A stretch of 64,000 nucleotides of DNA from contig OY782882.1 of NCBI GenBank assembly GCA_963678485.1, positions 3,286,001-3,350,000 on the forward strand, given 5' to 3'. A program made the translations under genes and the position numbers. The DNA is from CALGYY01 sp963678485 (GTDB lineage: Bacteria; Bacteroidota; Bacteroidia; Bacteroidales; CAIWKO01). A model generated the notes under the pieces. The model was not told the origin of the DNA and made no database searches. It saw only the letters and a list, made by a program, of their open reading frames with translations. Below, piece after piece: positions 9,659 through 18,184 of the stretch (positions within the stretch are counted from its first letter, which is position 1; the number at the start of each line of letters is the position of its first letter).

Positions 9659-10081
9659 ATGTTACAGCCGAAGAAAACGAAATACCGGAAAATGCAGAAG
9701 CAGAAAATGAAAGGCAATGCCCATCGTGGACATCAGCTTTCATTCGGATCTTTTGCAATAAAAACCCTGGAAGAAGCTTGGATTACCGGTCGCCAGATAG
9801 AAGCAGCCCGTCAGGCCATCACCCGTTATATGAAACGTGAAGGTCAGTTATGGATCCGCATTTTCCCCGACAAGCCGGTGACCAAGAAACCCGCTGAAGT
9901 TCGTATGGGTAAAGGAAAAGGTGCACCGGAATATTTCGTTGCCCGCGTAAACCCCGGAAGAATCATTTTCGAGATCGAAGGTGTTAGTCTGGAGATCGCC
10001 AAAGAAGCACTTCGCCTCGGAGCTCAGAAAATGCCGGTTAAAATGAAATTCATTCTCAGAAGAGATTACGTAGAAGTATAA
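9659..10081 (+). CDS. rplP: 50S ribosomal protein L16
   Basis: Contacts the CCA ends of A-site tRNA. 140 aa. Starts MLQPKKTKYRKMQK and contains KPAEVRMGKGKGAPEY, the signature near residues 75-95. Spacing to rpsC is 45 bases, and rpmC follows after 11. Confidence 0.97.
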   Translation: MLQPKKTKYRKMQKQKMKGNAHRGHQLSFGSFAIKTLEEAWITGRQIEAARQAITRYMKREGQLWIRIFPDKPVTKKPAEVRMGKGKGAPEYFVARVNPGRIIFEIEGVSLEIAKEALRLGAQKMPVKMKFILRRDYVEV

Positions 10082-10092
10082 AATCAGAACCA

Positions 10093-10332
10093 ATGAAACA
10101 GGAAGTTATTAGCCAATTCTCCACCCCTGAAATCATCGAGCGTCTTGAGGAAGAACGCAAACAACTCAGCAAGCTGAAGATTAACCATACGGTGTCTCCA
10201 CTTGAAAACCCGATGAAAATTAAGGAATTTAAAAGGATGATTGCCCGTCTGAAAACAGAACTCCGTAAAAGAGAACTGAATGGGGAAAACATCAGCGCCA
10301 AGAAACCCGAAACCACCCAGAAACAAAAGTAA
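10093..10332 (+). CDS. rpmC: 50S ribosomal protein L29
   Basis: Small two-helix protein at the tunnel exit next to L23. 79 aa, slightly longer than the usual 63-70, with a Lys/Thr/Gln-rich tail. The conserved second helix NPMKIKEFKRMIARLKTEL is clear. Between rplP and rpsQ as expected. Confidence 0.94.
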   Translation: MKQEVISQFSTPEIIERLEEERKQLSKLKINHTVSPLENPMKIKEFKRMIARLKTELRKRELNGENISAKKPETTQKQK

Positions 10333-10345
10333 TTTCATATAAGCA

Positions 10346-10603
10346 ATGGAAGACAGAAAGTTAAGAAAAGAGAAGGTCGGCCTTGTAATCAGCAACAAGA
10401 TGACGAAAAGTATTGTTGTCAGTGTTGAACGTAAGGTGAAGCACCCTAAATACGGGAAGTTCGTAAAAAAGACCTCCAAGTTTATGGCCCATGACGAAAA
10501 AAACGAATGCTCAATCGGTGATACCGTACGCATCGAAGAAACCAGGCCCTTAAGTAAAGATAAATGTTGGAGATTGGTCGAAATCATTGAAAAGGTTAAA
10601 TAG
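10346..10603 (+). CDS. rpsQ: 30S ribosomal protein S17
   Basis: Primary 16S rRNA binder of OB fold. 85 aa. Shows RKEKVGLVISNKMTKSIVV, the conserved opening, and GDTVRIEETRPLSKDKCW near the C-terminus. rplN starts two bases after its stop codon. Confidence 0.97.
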   Translation: MEDRKLRKEKVGLVISNKMTKSIVVSVERKVKHPKYGKFVKKTSKFMAHDEKNECSIGDTVRIEETRPLSKDKCWRLVEIIEKVK

Positions 10604-10605
10604 TT

Positions 10606-10974
10606 ATGATTCAGCAGGAAAGTAACATTATCGTAGCCGACAACAGCGGAGCCAAAACCGCAATGTGCATCCGTGTTCTCGGTGGAACCCGCAAGCGATA
10701 CGCTTCCGTGGGCGACAAAATCATCGTCACTGTTAAGAGTGCCATTCCCAGCGGTGGTATTAAAAAGGGAACTGTGACAAAGGCTGTTGTAGTCCGCACT
10801 AAAAAAGAAATCCGTCGCGCCGACGGTTCATATATCCGCTTCGACGACAATGCCGTGGTGCTGCTAGGTGCCGGGGATGAGTTGAGAGGAACCCGTATTT
10901 TCGGGCCAGTGGCCAGAGAATTACGCGAAAAACAATATATGAAAATCGTTTCACTTGCACCTGAAGTGCTTTAA
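10606..10974 (+). CDS. rplN: 50S ribosomal protein L14
   Basis: Intersubunit-bridge protein, also the landing site of the silencing factor RsfS. 122 aa, exactly the usual length. Starts MIQQESNIIVADNSGAK, has GGTRKRYASVGD, and ends MKIVSLAPEVL. Two bases after rpsQ. Confidence 0.98.
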   Translation: MIQQESNIIVADNSGAKTAMCIRVLGGTRKRYASVGDKIIVTVKSAIPSGGIKKGTVTKAVVVRTKKEIRRADGSYIRFDDNAVVLLGAGDELRGTRIFGPVARELREKQYMKIVSLAPEVL

Positions 10975-10991
10975 TATAAAGGAAATTGAAT

Positions 10992-11318
10992 ATGCATCCC
11001 AAACTTAAGATCAAAAAGGGAGACATTGTAAAGGTTATCGCCGGCGACTCCAAAGGTCAGCAAGGCAGAGTGCTGCGCGTGATGGTTGAAAAAAACAAGG
11101 CCATCGTGGAAGGCATCAACCTGATCTCCAAGCATACCAAACCCAATGCGAAGAATTCACAGGGTGGTATCGTAAAAAAAGAAGCTGCCGTACATATTTC
11201 CAACCTGATGGTGGTGGATGGCTCCGGTAACCCAACCCGCGTTGGTCGCCGTGTCGATGAAAAGACCGGAAAACTCGTCAGGTATTCTATTAAATCTGAA
11301 AAGAAGGAGGCATTATAA
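10992..11318 (+). CDS. rplX: 50S ribosomal protein L24
   Basis: Assembly initiator of the 50S subunit. I use ATG 10992 (108 aa, starting MHPKLKIKKGD). An in-frame TTG six bases earlier would add two residues but is less likely. The KOW motif is seen as IKKGDIVKVIAGDSKGQQG. Its last codons contain AAGGAGG, a strong Shine-Dalgarno-like site for rplE. Confidence 0.95.
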   Translation: MHPKLKIKKGDIVKVIAGDSKGQQGRVLRVMVEKNKAIVEGINLISKHTKPNAKNSQGGIVKKEAAVHISNLMVVDGSGNPTRVGRRVDEKTGKLVRYSIKSEKKEAL

Positions 11319-11320
11319 CC

Positions 11321-11872
11321 ATGAATACAGCTAGGTTAAGAGAAAAGTATCATAAGGAAATCGTTCCTGCACTCACCTCACAGTTTGAGTACAAAAATCC
11401 AATGCAGGTTCCGAAATTGCTGAAGATTTGCCTCAATCAAGGCGTTGGTGCTGCTATTGCAGACAAGAAACTCATCGATACAACCATGGACGAAATGACC
11501 AATATCGCTGGACAAAAGGCCGTACAGACCAAATCAAAACGCGATATTTCTAATTTCAAACTGCGTAAAGGTATGCCCATCGGAGTACGTGTTACTCTTC
11601 GTGGCGACCGTATGTATGAATTCCTTGATCGTCTTGTGGCTGTTGCTTTGCCACGTGTACGTGACTTCCGCGGTGTGAACGATAAAGGTTTTGACGGACG
11701 CGGCAATTTTACACTGGGCGTTGCTGAACAAATCATTTTCCCTGAAATCAACATTGATGGCATTAGCCGTATTCAAGGGATGGATGTTACCTTTGTTACC
11801 TCTGCCAATACAGATAAAGAAGCATTTGCATTATTAAAAGAATTCGGAATTCCCTTCAAAAACCAGAAATAA
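11321..11872 (+). CDS. rplE: 50S ribosomal protein L5
   Basis: Binds 5S rRNA in the central protuberance. 183 aa. KICLNQGVGAAIADKK, TKSKRDISNFKLRKG and RDFRGVNDKGFDGRGNF are family signatures. AAGGAGG at 11304-11310, ten bases before the ATG, is a rare strong Shine-Dalgarno match for this phylum. Confidence 0.97.
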   Translation: MNTARLREKYHKEIVPALTSQFEYKNPMQVPKLLKICLNQGVGAAIADKKLIDTTMDEMTNIAGQKAVQTKSKRDISNFKLRKGMPIGVRVTLRGDRMYEFLDRLVAVALPRVRDFRGVNDKGFDGRGNFTLGVAEQIIFPEINIDGISRIQGMDVTFVTSANTDKEAFALLKEFGIPFKNQK

Positions 11873-11874
11873 TC

Positions 11875-12144
11875 ATGGCAAAAGAATCAATTAAAGCACG
11901 TGAAGTAAAACGTAAAAAGCTCGTTGACCGCTATGCAGCTAAACGTGCAGCATTAAAGGCCAGCGGAGATTACGAAGGCCTGCAGAAACTTCCAAAGAAC
12001 TCTTGTCCCGTCCGTCTGCACAATCGTTGCAAACTCACCGGAAGACCAAAAGGATATATGCGCCAGTTTGGAATCTCACGTATCAATTTCAGGGAAATGG
12101 CACTCTCCGGATTAATCCCGGGGGTAAAAAAAGCCAGCTGGTAA
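11875..12144 (+). CDS. rpsN: 30S ribosomal protein S14 (zinc-free form)
   Basis: Head protein near the A site. 89 aa, the long form. Only two cysteines are visible (SCPVRLHNRC), not the paired CxxC motifs of the short zinc-ribbon S14, so this is the C-minus paralogue. The C-terminal signature RQFGISRINFREMA is complete. Two bases after rplE. Confidence 0.96.
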   Translation: MAKESIKAREVKRKKLVDRYAAKRAALKASGDYEGLQKLPKNSCPVRLHNRCKLTGRPKGYMRQFGISRINFREMALSGLIPGVKKASW

Positions 12145-12179
12145 TTTTGAATAAGTATTAACATAAACAGGTTATAGTA

Positions 12180-12578
12180 ATGAACACCGATCCTATTGCA
12201 GATTATCTGACCCGCGTACGTAACGCTGTACAGGCTAACCACCGCGTTGTCGAAATACCCGCATCCAATTTCAAAAAGGAAATAACCAAGATCCTGTTTG
12301 AAAAAGGATACATCCTGAATTACAAATTCATCGATGATCCAAAACCGGGCGTCATCAAAGTGGCCCTGAAATATCATGCGGCTACCAAAATGCCCGCTAT
12401 CACGAAAATTGAACGCGTAAGTTCCCCAGGTCTCCGCAAATACGTTAAAGGCGACGAATTGCCCCGCGTAATGAATGGCCTTGGTATCGCGATAATATCC
12501 ACCTCGCGCGGACTGATGACCGATAAGGAAGCGACTCGGTTAAATATTGGTGGTGAAGTAGTTTGTTATGTTAGCTAA
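12180..12578 (+). CDS. rpsH: 30S ribosomal protein S8
   Basis: Primary 16S rRNA binder in the body. 132 aa. Starts MNTDPIADYLTRVRNA and ends with TDKEATRLNIGGEVVCYVS, containing the usual C-terminal signature. In Enterobacteria S8 represses the spc operon; no comparable leader site is evident upstream of rplE here. Confidence 0.97.
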   Translation: MNTDPIADYLTRVRNAVQANHRVVEIPASNFKKEITKILFEKGYILNYKFIDDPKPGVIKVALKYHAATKMPAITKIERVSSPGLRKYVKGDELPRVMNGLGIAIISTSRGLMTDKEATRLNIGGEVVCYVS

Positions 12579-12596
12579 CAAAGGAGAGATATAGAA

Positions 12597-13154
12597 ATGT
12601 CACGAATTGGAAAACTACCCGTCGAATTGCCCAAAGGCGTCTCTGTTCATACAGGAGAAGGTAATATCGTTACCGTGAAAGGCCCCAAAGGGGAATTAAA
12701 GCAATGGGTGAACCCCGTAATCAGCATCGAAACTGTTGAAAATCATATTGAGCTGAAACGCCAAAATGATGAAAAGAGCCAGAAATCATTGCATGGCCTG
12801 TATCGTGCCCTAATGTTCAATATGGTAAAAGGCGTTTCCGAAGGCTTTACTACCATTCAAGAACTCTACGGCGTAGGTTACAAAGCCGAAGCAAAAGGAA
12901 AAGCTCTTGAACTTTCACTGGGATATTCCCACGGTATCGTAATGCTGATGCCCGATGAAGTAACGGTTGAAACCGTTAACGAACGCGGTAAACCCCCGAC
13001 GATCATTCTCAAATCAATCAATAAAGAGATCCTCGGTCAGGTTGCGGCCAAAATCCGCTCCCTCAGGAAACCTGAGCCTTACAAAGGAAAAGGTATCCGC
13101 TTTAAGGACGAAGTGGTCCGCAAAAAAGCCGGTAAATCAGCTGTACAAAAGTAA
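12597..13154 (+). CDS. rplF: 50S ribosomal protein L6
   Basis: Located near the sarcin-ricin loop and the factor-binding site. 185 aa. Starts MSRIGKLPVELPKGV, and the C-terminal signature RKPEPYKGKGIRF is present. AAGGAG at 12581-12586 lies ten bases before the ATG, an unusually good Shine-Dalgarno for Bacteroidota. Confidence 0.97.
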   Translation: MSRIGKLPVELPKGVSVHTGEGNIVTVKGPKGELKQWVNPVISIETVENHIELKRQNDEKSQKSLHGLYRALMFNMVKGVSEGFTTIQELYGVGYKAEAKGKALELSLGYSHGIVMLMPDEVTVETVNERGKPPTIILKSINKEILGQVAAKIRSLRKPEPYKGKGIRFKDEVVRKKAGKSAVQK

Positions 13155-13186
13155 TTTTATATAAAGTAATATAATTTCCAAGCGAG

Positions 13187-13549
13187 ATGGCTACTAAGAA
13201 TCAAAAGGAATACAGAAGGCAACGGATTAAAATGAGAATCCGCAAAGTTGTCAAAGGAACTGGACTGAGACCTAGAATGTCGGTGTTCAGAAGCAATACC
13301 AATATCTACGTTCAACTGATCGACGACCTCAACGGAACGACCCTGCTTGCAGCGTCATCCAAAGAAGCGGAAATCGCCCAGGCCAAAGTCACTGGTATAG
13401 AACAGGCCAAACGCGTCGGTGCTGCCGTTGCAAAAAAAGCCATCGAAGCCGGTATCAATGAAGTGGTATTTGATCGTAACGGATATTTGTACCACGGAAG
13501 AATTAAATCATTAGCAGAATCAGCCAGAGAAGCTGGCCTCAAATTCTAA
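13187..13549 (+). CDS. rplR: 50S ribosomal protein L18
   Basis: Binds 5S rRNA together with L5. 120 aa. Shows RPRMSVFRSNTNIYVQLID and, at the C-terminus, FDRNGYLYHGRIKSLAESAR, both typical. Gap of 32 bases to rplF and 6 to rpsE. Confidence 0.97.
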   Translation: MATKNQKEYRRQRIKMRIRKVVKGTGLRPRMSVFRSNTNIYVQLIDDLNGTTLLAASSKEAEIAQAKVTGIEQAKRVGAAVAKKAIEAGINEVVFDRNGYLYHGRIKSLAESAREAGLKF

Positions 13550-13555
13550 AGGAAT

Positions 13556-14074
13556 ATGCCCAACGCAAACGTAAAAAGAGTTAAATCCAGCGAGATTGAA
13601 TTTAAAGACAGACTCGTCAGCATCCAGCGAGTAACCAAAGTAACCAAGGGTGGTAGAACATTTAGTTTTTCTGCTATCGTGGTGGTAGGTAACGAAAGTG
13701 GTGTAGTGGGTTACGGACTTGGTAAAGCCAAAGAAGTCACCGCTGCTATCGCTAAAGGTGTCGACGATGCCAAGAAAAATCTCATTAAAATCCCCGTGAT
13801 TAATGGTACCGTTCCTCACGAACAGTATGGCAAATATTGCGGCGCTTACGTGTTTCTTAAACCTGCAGCTCCCGGTACCGGCGTAATCGCTGGTGGTGCT
13901 ATGCGCGCAGTGCTCGAAAGCGTGGGTGTAAAAAACGTGCTCGCGAAGTCTAAAGGTTCTTCTAACCCTCATAGTGTTGTGAAAGCTACTATCAATGCAC
14001 TCACTCTGATGAAAGATCCTTATACCGTCGCTCAGCTCCGTGGTATCCCCATCTCCAAAGTATTCAATGGTTAA
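13556..14074 (+). CDS. rpsE: 30S ribosomal protein S5
   Basis: mRNA-channel and fidelity protein. 172 aa. The double-stranded RNA-binding-like domain appears as FKDRLVSIQRVTKVTKGGRT, followed by GYGLGKAKEV and GTGVIAGGAMRAVLE. Six bases after rplR. Confidence 0.97.
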   Translation: MPNANVKRVKSSEIEFKDRLVSIQRVTKVTKGGRTFSFSAIVVVGNESGVVGYGLGKAKEVTAAIAKGVDDAKKNLIKIPVINGTVPHEQYGKYCGAYVFLKPAAPGTGVIAGGAMRAVLESVGVKNVLAKSKGSSNPHSVVKATINALTLMKDPYTVAQLRGIPISKVFNG

Positions 14075-14102
14075 TCAATCACACAGCAAACAGATCTGAG
14101 CA

Positions 14103-14282
14103 ATGAAGAAAGTAAAAGTCACCCAAATCCGCAGCATTATCGGTCGCCCGGAACGCCAAAAACAAACCGTGGCCGCACTCGGTCTGCACAAGATGCACCA
14201 GAGCGTTGAGCATGAAGCAACACCTCAGGTATTAGGAATGATTCATAAAGTAAAACACTTAGTAAGTGTTGAAGAAATATAA
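14103..14282 (+). CDS. rpmD: 50S ribosomal protein L30
   Basis: A 59-aa protein found by reading the gap between rpsE and rplO. It starts MKKVKVTQIRSIIGRPERQK and contains TVAALGLHKMHQSV, the bacterial L30 signature (SxIGR...LGL). Its presence completes the spc gene order S5-L30-L15. Confidence 0.95.
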   Translation: MKKVKVTQIRSIIGRPERQKQTVAALGLHKMHQSVEHEATPQVLGMIHKVKHLVSVEEI

Positions 14283-14302
14283 CAAACGATAATATTCTTA
14301 CC

Positions 14303-14749
14303 ATGGATTTAAGTAATCTCAGACCGGCAAAAGGTTCGGTAAAAACGAGAAAAAGAATCGGCAGGGGCCAGGGCTCAGGCAGAGGCGGTACCTCCACACG
14401 TGGCCACAAAGGAGCACAATCACGTTCCGGTTATAAGTCAAAAGTGGGCTTCGAAGGAGGTCAGATGCCATTGATGCGCCGCTTGCCAAAATTCGGTTTC
14501 AAGAATATCAACCGTATTGACTACAAGAGTATCAATATCGACGTTCTGCAAACCTTGGCTGATAATAACAAACTTTCGGTTATCACTGTTGCCACACTTT
14601 ACGAACACGGCCTCATCGGCAGAAACGATAAAGTAAAAATCCTCGGCAGAGGTGAACTGAAAGCAAAGTTGGACGTAACCGCCCACGGATTTTCAGCAAC
14701 AGCAGTGAAGGCAATTGAAGCATTAGGTGGAACCGCTACTAAAATTTAA
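14303..14749 (+). CDS. rplO: 50S ribosomal protein L15
   Basis: Late-assembly large-subunit protein. 148 aa. The N-terminal extended loop is Gly/Arg-rich (KRIGRGQGSGRGGTSTRGHK), followed by FEGGQMPLMRRLPKFGF. Three bases separate it from secY. Confidence 0.97.
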   Translation: MDLSNLRPAKGSVKTRKRIGRGQGSGRGGTSTRGHKGAQSRSGYKSKVGFEGGQMPLMRRLPKFGFKNINRIDYKSINIDVLQTLADNNKLSVITVATLYEHGLIGRNDKVKILGRGELKAKLDVTAHGFSATAVKAIEALGGTATKI

Positions 14750-14752
14750 TGA

Positions 14753-16114
14753 ATGAAACGGTTTATACAAACTATACGGAATATTTATAAGATCGAGGAG
14801 CTGAAAAAGCGGATCCTGTTTACACTTGGTATCCTGCTTATCTATCGCCTTGGTGCTTATGTTGTGCTGCCCGGTGTCGACCCAAGTATGCTTGGAAGTC
14901 TGCACAAGCAGTCAGCCGACGGATTGCTGGGACTGCTGAATATGTTCTCCGGCGGAGCCTTCTCCAATGCCTCGATCTTCGCTCTCGGTATTATGCCTTA
15001 TATTTCGGCATCTATCGTTGTGCAGCTTCTAGGTATGGCCATCCCGTATTTTCAAAAACTTCAGAAAGAAGGTGAAAGCGGTCGTAAAAAAATCAACCAG
15101 ATTACCCGCTACCTTACTGTGCTTATTACAGCTGCCCAGGCTCCGGCCTATATCGGCAACCTCGTAAGCCAGATGCCCTCTCAAGGAGTTTATCCGTTCA
15201 TGCCCGAAACATCACCATCTACATTCTTTTGGGTTGCTTCCGTAATTATCCTTGTAGCCGGAACCATGTTCGTTATGTGGCTCGGTGAACGTATCACCGA
15301 CAAAGGAATTGGCAATGGTATTTCTCTGATCATTATGATCGGGATCATTGCCCGTCTCCCGTCCGCCCTTTTTGCAGAATTCATCTCACGTATGGAAGAA
15401 CAAGGAGGAGGCTTGGTTGTGTTCGTTGTAGAGTTGCTTGTACTTGTTATTGTGGTACTGCTCTGTATACTCCTGGTTCAGGGAACACGTAAGATACCTG
15501 TGCAATATGCAAAACGTATCGTTGGAAATAAACAATATGGCGGTGTACGTCAGTATATCCCCCTCAAAGTAAATGCTGCAGGTGTAATGCCTATCATCTT
15601 TGCTCAGGCTATCATGTTCATCCCTATTACCCTCGCCGGATTTTCCGATAGCGAAACGATGAACTCCTTTGCAACTGCCTTTGCTAATTTTAATGGCTTT
15701 TGGTACAATTTCACCTTCGCCGTTATGATTATATTGTTTACCTATTTTTATACCGCTATCACCATCAATCCAAATCAGATGGCGGAAGACATGAAGAAAA
15801 ACGGTGGATTTATTCCCGGTATTAAACCCGGTAAGAAAACGGCCGAATTTATAGATAATGTGATGTCACGTATTACCCTGCCCGGCTCAATGTTCCTTGC
15901 ATTAGTGGCTATTATGCCCGCCTTTGTAAGATTAGTCGGAGTTAACAGCCAGTTTGCCCAATTCTTTGGAGGGACGTCACTGTTAATTATGGTAGGTGTT
16001 GTACTTGATACACTACAGCAAATCGAAAGTCACCTCCTGATGCGTCACTATGATGGCTTAACTAAATCAGGCAGGATCAAAGGCCGTTCATCGTTTAACG
16101 TAACCGGTGGCTGA
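14753..16114 (+). CDS. secY: Preprotein translocase subunit SecY
   Basis: Central channel of the Sec translocon in the inner membrane, working with SecE, SecG, SecA and the ribosome. 453 aa with ten hydrophobic segments expected. The plug region after TM1 (GLLGLLNMFSGGAF), GIMPYISASIVVQLL in TM2, the GNGISLIIMIGI segment and the cytoplasmic loop GTRKIPVQYAKRIVG are all present. Three bases after rplO and 18 before map. Confidence 0.97.
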   Translation: MKRFIQTIRNIYKIEELKKRILFTLGILLIYRLGAYVVLPGVDPSMLGSLHKQSADGLLGLLNMFSGGAFSNASIFALGIMPYISASIVVQLLGMAIPYFQKLQKEGESGRKKINQITRYLTVLITAAQAPAYIGNLVSQMPSQGVYPFMPETSPSTFFWVASVIILVAGTMFVMWLGERITDKGIGNGISLIIMIGIIARLPSALFAEFISRMEEQGGGLVVFVVELLVLVIVVLLCILLVQGTRKIPVQYAKRIVGNKQYGGVRQYIPLKVNAAGVMPIIFAQAIMFIPITLAGFSDSETMNSFATAFANFNGFWYNFTFAVMIILFTYFYTAITINPNQMAEDMKKNGGFIPGIKPGKKTAEFIDNVMSRITLPGSMFLALVAIMPAFVRLVGVNSQFAQFFGGTSLLIMVGVVLDTLQQIESHLLMRHYDGLTKSGRIKGRSSFNVTGG

Positions 16115-16132
16115 TCCTGAAAAACAAAACGT

Positions 16133-16927
16133 ATGATTTACTTAAAATCAGACGACGAAATAGAATTGCTGCGCGAAAGTTCTTTGCTTGTTGGAAAAAC
16201 ATTGGCCGTGGTAGCCGCTATGCTCAAAGCTGGAGTGAAAACTTCCCAGTTAGACAAAGAAGCGGAAACCTTTATCAGAGACAATCAGGCCATACCGGGA
16301 TTTAAAAACTACCGGGGATACCCAGCTACATTGTGTATCTCTGTGAATGATCAGGTAGTTCATGGTATCCCCGGTAATTACGAGATAAAAGATGGTGATA
16401 TCGTATCCGTCGATTGTGGAGTAATACTGAATGAATTCTACGGTGACTCTGCCTATACCTTTGGTGTTGGCGAAGTATCTCCGGAAAATATTCAACTGAT
16501 GAAGGTCACCAAAAGCTCCCTCGAAAAAGGCATCACAGCCGCCATCGCAGGTAGCAGAGTTGGAACCATAGGCTACGAAGTGCAAACCTATGTGGAATCT
16601 TTCGGGTATTCTGTGGTGAGAGATCTGGTCGGTCACGGCCTCGGTCGCCACCTTCACGAAGAACCTCAGATTCCAAACTATGGGAAGAAGGGACAGGGTG
16701 TTAAACTTGTTGAAGGTATGGTCTTTTGCATCGAACCTATGATTAACCGCGGAAAACGTACCGTGGTTCAGGAAAAGGATGGATGGACAATCAGAACTGC
16801 CGACGGATTACCCTCCGCACACTTCGAACACGCCGTGGCCGTGAAAAAGAATAAAGCCGATGTTTTGTCCTCGTTTGATGAAATTGAAAAAGTTAAAAAC
16901 GATAATATTTATTTGTGTAATAGTTAG
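16133..16927 (+). CDS. map: Type I methionine aminopeptidase
   Basis: Removes N-terminal methionine from nascent proteins. 264 aa, the short type I form. The five metal ligands are visible: Asp in SVDCGV, Asp in YGDSAYTF, His in GHGLGRHLHEEP, Glu in CIEPMIN and Glu in HFEHAVAV. adk, which separates secY and map in many bacteria, is missing. infA follows after nine bases. Confidence 0.97.
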   Translation: MIYLKSDDEIELLRESSLLVGKTLAVVAAMLKAGVKTSQLDKEAETFIRDNQAIPGFKNYRGYPATLCISVNDQVVHGIPGNYEIKDGDIVSVDCGVILNEFYGDSAYTFGVGEVSPENIQLMKVTKSSLEKGITAAIAGSRVGTIGYEVQTYVESFGYSVVRDLVGHGLGRHLHEEPQIPNYGKKGQGVKLVEGMVFCIEPMINRGKRTVVQEKDGWTIRTADGLPSAHFEHAVAVKKNKADVLSSFDEIEKVKNDNIYLCNS

Positions 16928-16936
16928 GTTTGTTGT

Positions 16937-17155
16937 ATGTCAAAACAGTTGTCCATATCACAGGACGGTACAGTTGTAGAATCCCTTGGTAACGCCATGT
17001 TCCGCGTTGAGTTGGAAAATGGTCACGTGATCATTGCTCACATCTCGGGGAAGATGCGCATGCACTACATCAAAATATTACCCGGCGATAAAGTAAAGGT
17101 TGATATTTCCCCTTACGACCTCACCAAAGGAAGAATAACATTCAGATATAAATAA
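16937..17155 (+). CDS. infA: Translation initiation factor IF-1
   Basis: 72-aa OB-fold protein that occupies the A site during initiation. The core GNAMFRVELENGHVIIAHIS and KMRMHYIKILPGDKV is nearly invariant across bacteria. Sits between map and rpmJ. Confidence 0.97.
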   Translation: MSKQLSISQDGTVVESLGNAMFRVELENGHVIIAHISGKMRMHYIKILPGDKVKVDISPYDLTKGRITFRYK

Positions 17156-17172
17156 CAGTAAAGATTGAACCA

Positions 17173-17289
17173 ATGAAAATCCGCACATCCATTAAGAAAA
17201 GGACCGCTGACTGCAAAATCGTCAGAAGGAAAGGAAAACTGATTGTGATAAACAAAAAGAATCCCAAGTACAAACAACGTCAGGGATAA
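17173..17289 (+). CDS. rpmJ: 50S ribosomal protein L36 (zinc-free form)
   Basis: A 38-aa protein read directly from the gap between infA and rpsM. It starts MKIRTSIKKRTADCKIVRRK and ends NPKYKQRQG. The zinc form has three cysteines and a histidine, but here only one cysteine (in TADCK) remains, so it should not bind zinc. This is the known C-minus type. Confidence 0.95.
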   Translation: MKIRTSIKKRTADCKIVRRKGKLIVINKKNPKYKQRQG

Positions 17290-17327
17290 TCAGAACAAGA
17301 TTATTTTAATATAATTATATAGAATAT

Positions 17328-17708
17328 ATGGCACGTATTGCAGGTGTTGATTTACCCAAGAACAAAAGAGGCGAAATTGGTCTCACCTATATTTATGGCA
17401 TTGGCCGCAGCAATGCACAAAAGATTCTTGCTGAAGCAGGTATCGATTTCAACAAAAAAGTGCAGGACTGGAACGATGATGAACAGACATTGATTCGTAA
17501 CATCATTAGCGAAAAGTTCAAAACCGAAGGTGCACTCCGTTCAGAAATGCAGATGAACATCAAGCGTTTGATGGACATCGGCGCATATCGCGGAATCCGC
17601 CATCGTTTGGGCCTTCCAAGTCGTGGACAAAGCACCAAGAACAACGCTCGTACCCGTAAGGGAAGACGTAAAACGGTTGCCAACAAAAAGAAAGCAACAA
17701 AGGGTTAA
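17328..17708 (+). CDS. rpsM: 30S ribosomal protein S13
   Basis: Head protein that makes intersubunit bridges and contacts P-site tRNA. 126 aa. Starts MARIAGVDLPKNKRGEIGLTY and ends in the basic tail with TKNNARTRKGRRKTVANKKK. First gene of the alpha block. Confidence 0.97.
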   Translation: MARIAGVDLPKNKRGEIGLTYIYGIGRSNAQKILAEAGIDFNKKVQDWNDDEQTLIRNIISEKFKTEGALRSEMQMNIKRLMDIGAYRGIRHRLGLPSRGQSTKNNARTRKGRRKTVANKKKATKG

Positions 17709-17748
17709 AAATTAGAGTAAACGCAACAAGCGAAATAATCATTTTGAT

Positions 17749-18138
17749 ATGGCAAAAAGCACAAAAGTTACCAAGAAGCGTATTGTTAAGGTCGACGCCT
17801 TTGGAAAAGCCTTTATTCAGGCTTCCTTCAACAATATCATCGTTTCCCTCACCAACTCAAATGGTCAGGTGATCAGTTGGGCCTCCGCAGGCAAAATGGG
17901 GTTCAGAGGTTCTAAAAAGAACACTCCCTATGCCGGACAGATGGCAGCAGCCGATTGCGCCAAAGTGGCCTATGACTTCGGTCTCCGCAAGGTGAAAGTA
18001 TACGTTAAAGGTCCGGGATCAGGCCGCGAATCAGCAATCCGCAGCATCCACAATACCGGTATTGAAGTTACCGAAATCGTTGACGTAACTCCATTACCAC
18101 ACAATGGTTGCCGTCCCCCCAAACGCAGAAGGGTATAA
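17749..18138 (+). CDS. rpsK: 30S ribosomal protein S11
   Basis: Platform protein near the mRNA exit. 129 aa. FNNIIVSLTNSNGQVISWAS and the C-terminal signature DVTPLPHNGCRPPKRRRV are typical. Gap of 40 bases to rpsM. Confidence 0.97.
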   Translation: MAKSTKVTKKRIVKVDAFGKAFIQASFNNIIVSLTNSNGQVISWASAGKMGFRGSKKNTPYAGQMAAADCAKVAYDFGLRKVKVYVKGPGSGRESAIRSIHNTGIEVTEIVDVTPLPHNGCRPPKRRRV

Positions 18139-18184
18139 GCACCAACAAATAACAGAGTTTAATATCATAAATTTATAAAGAGGT

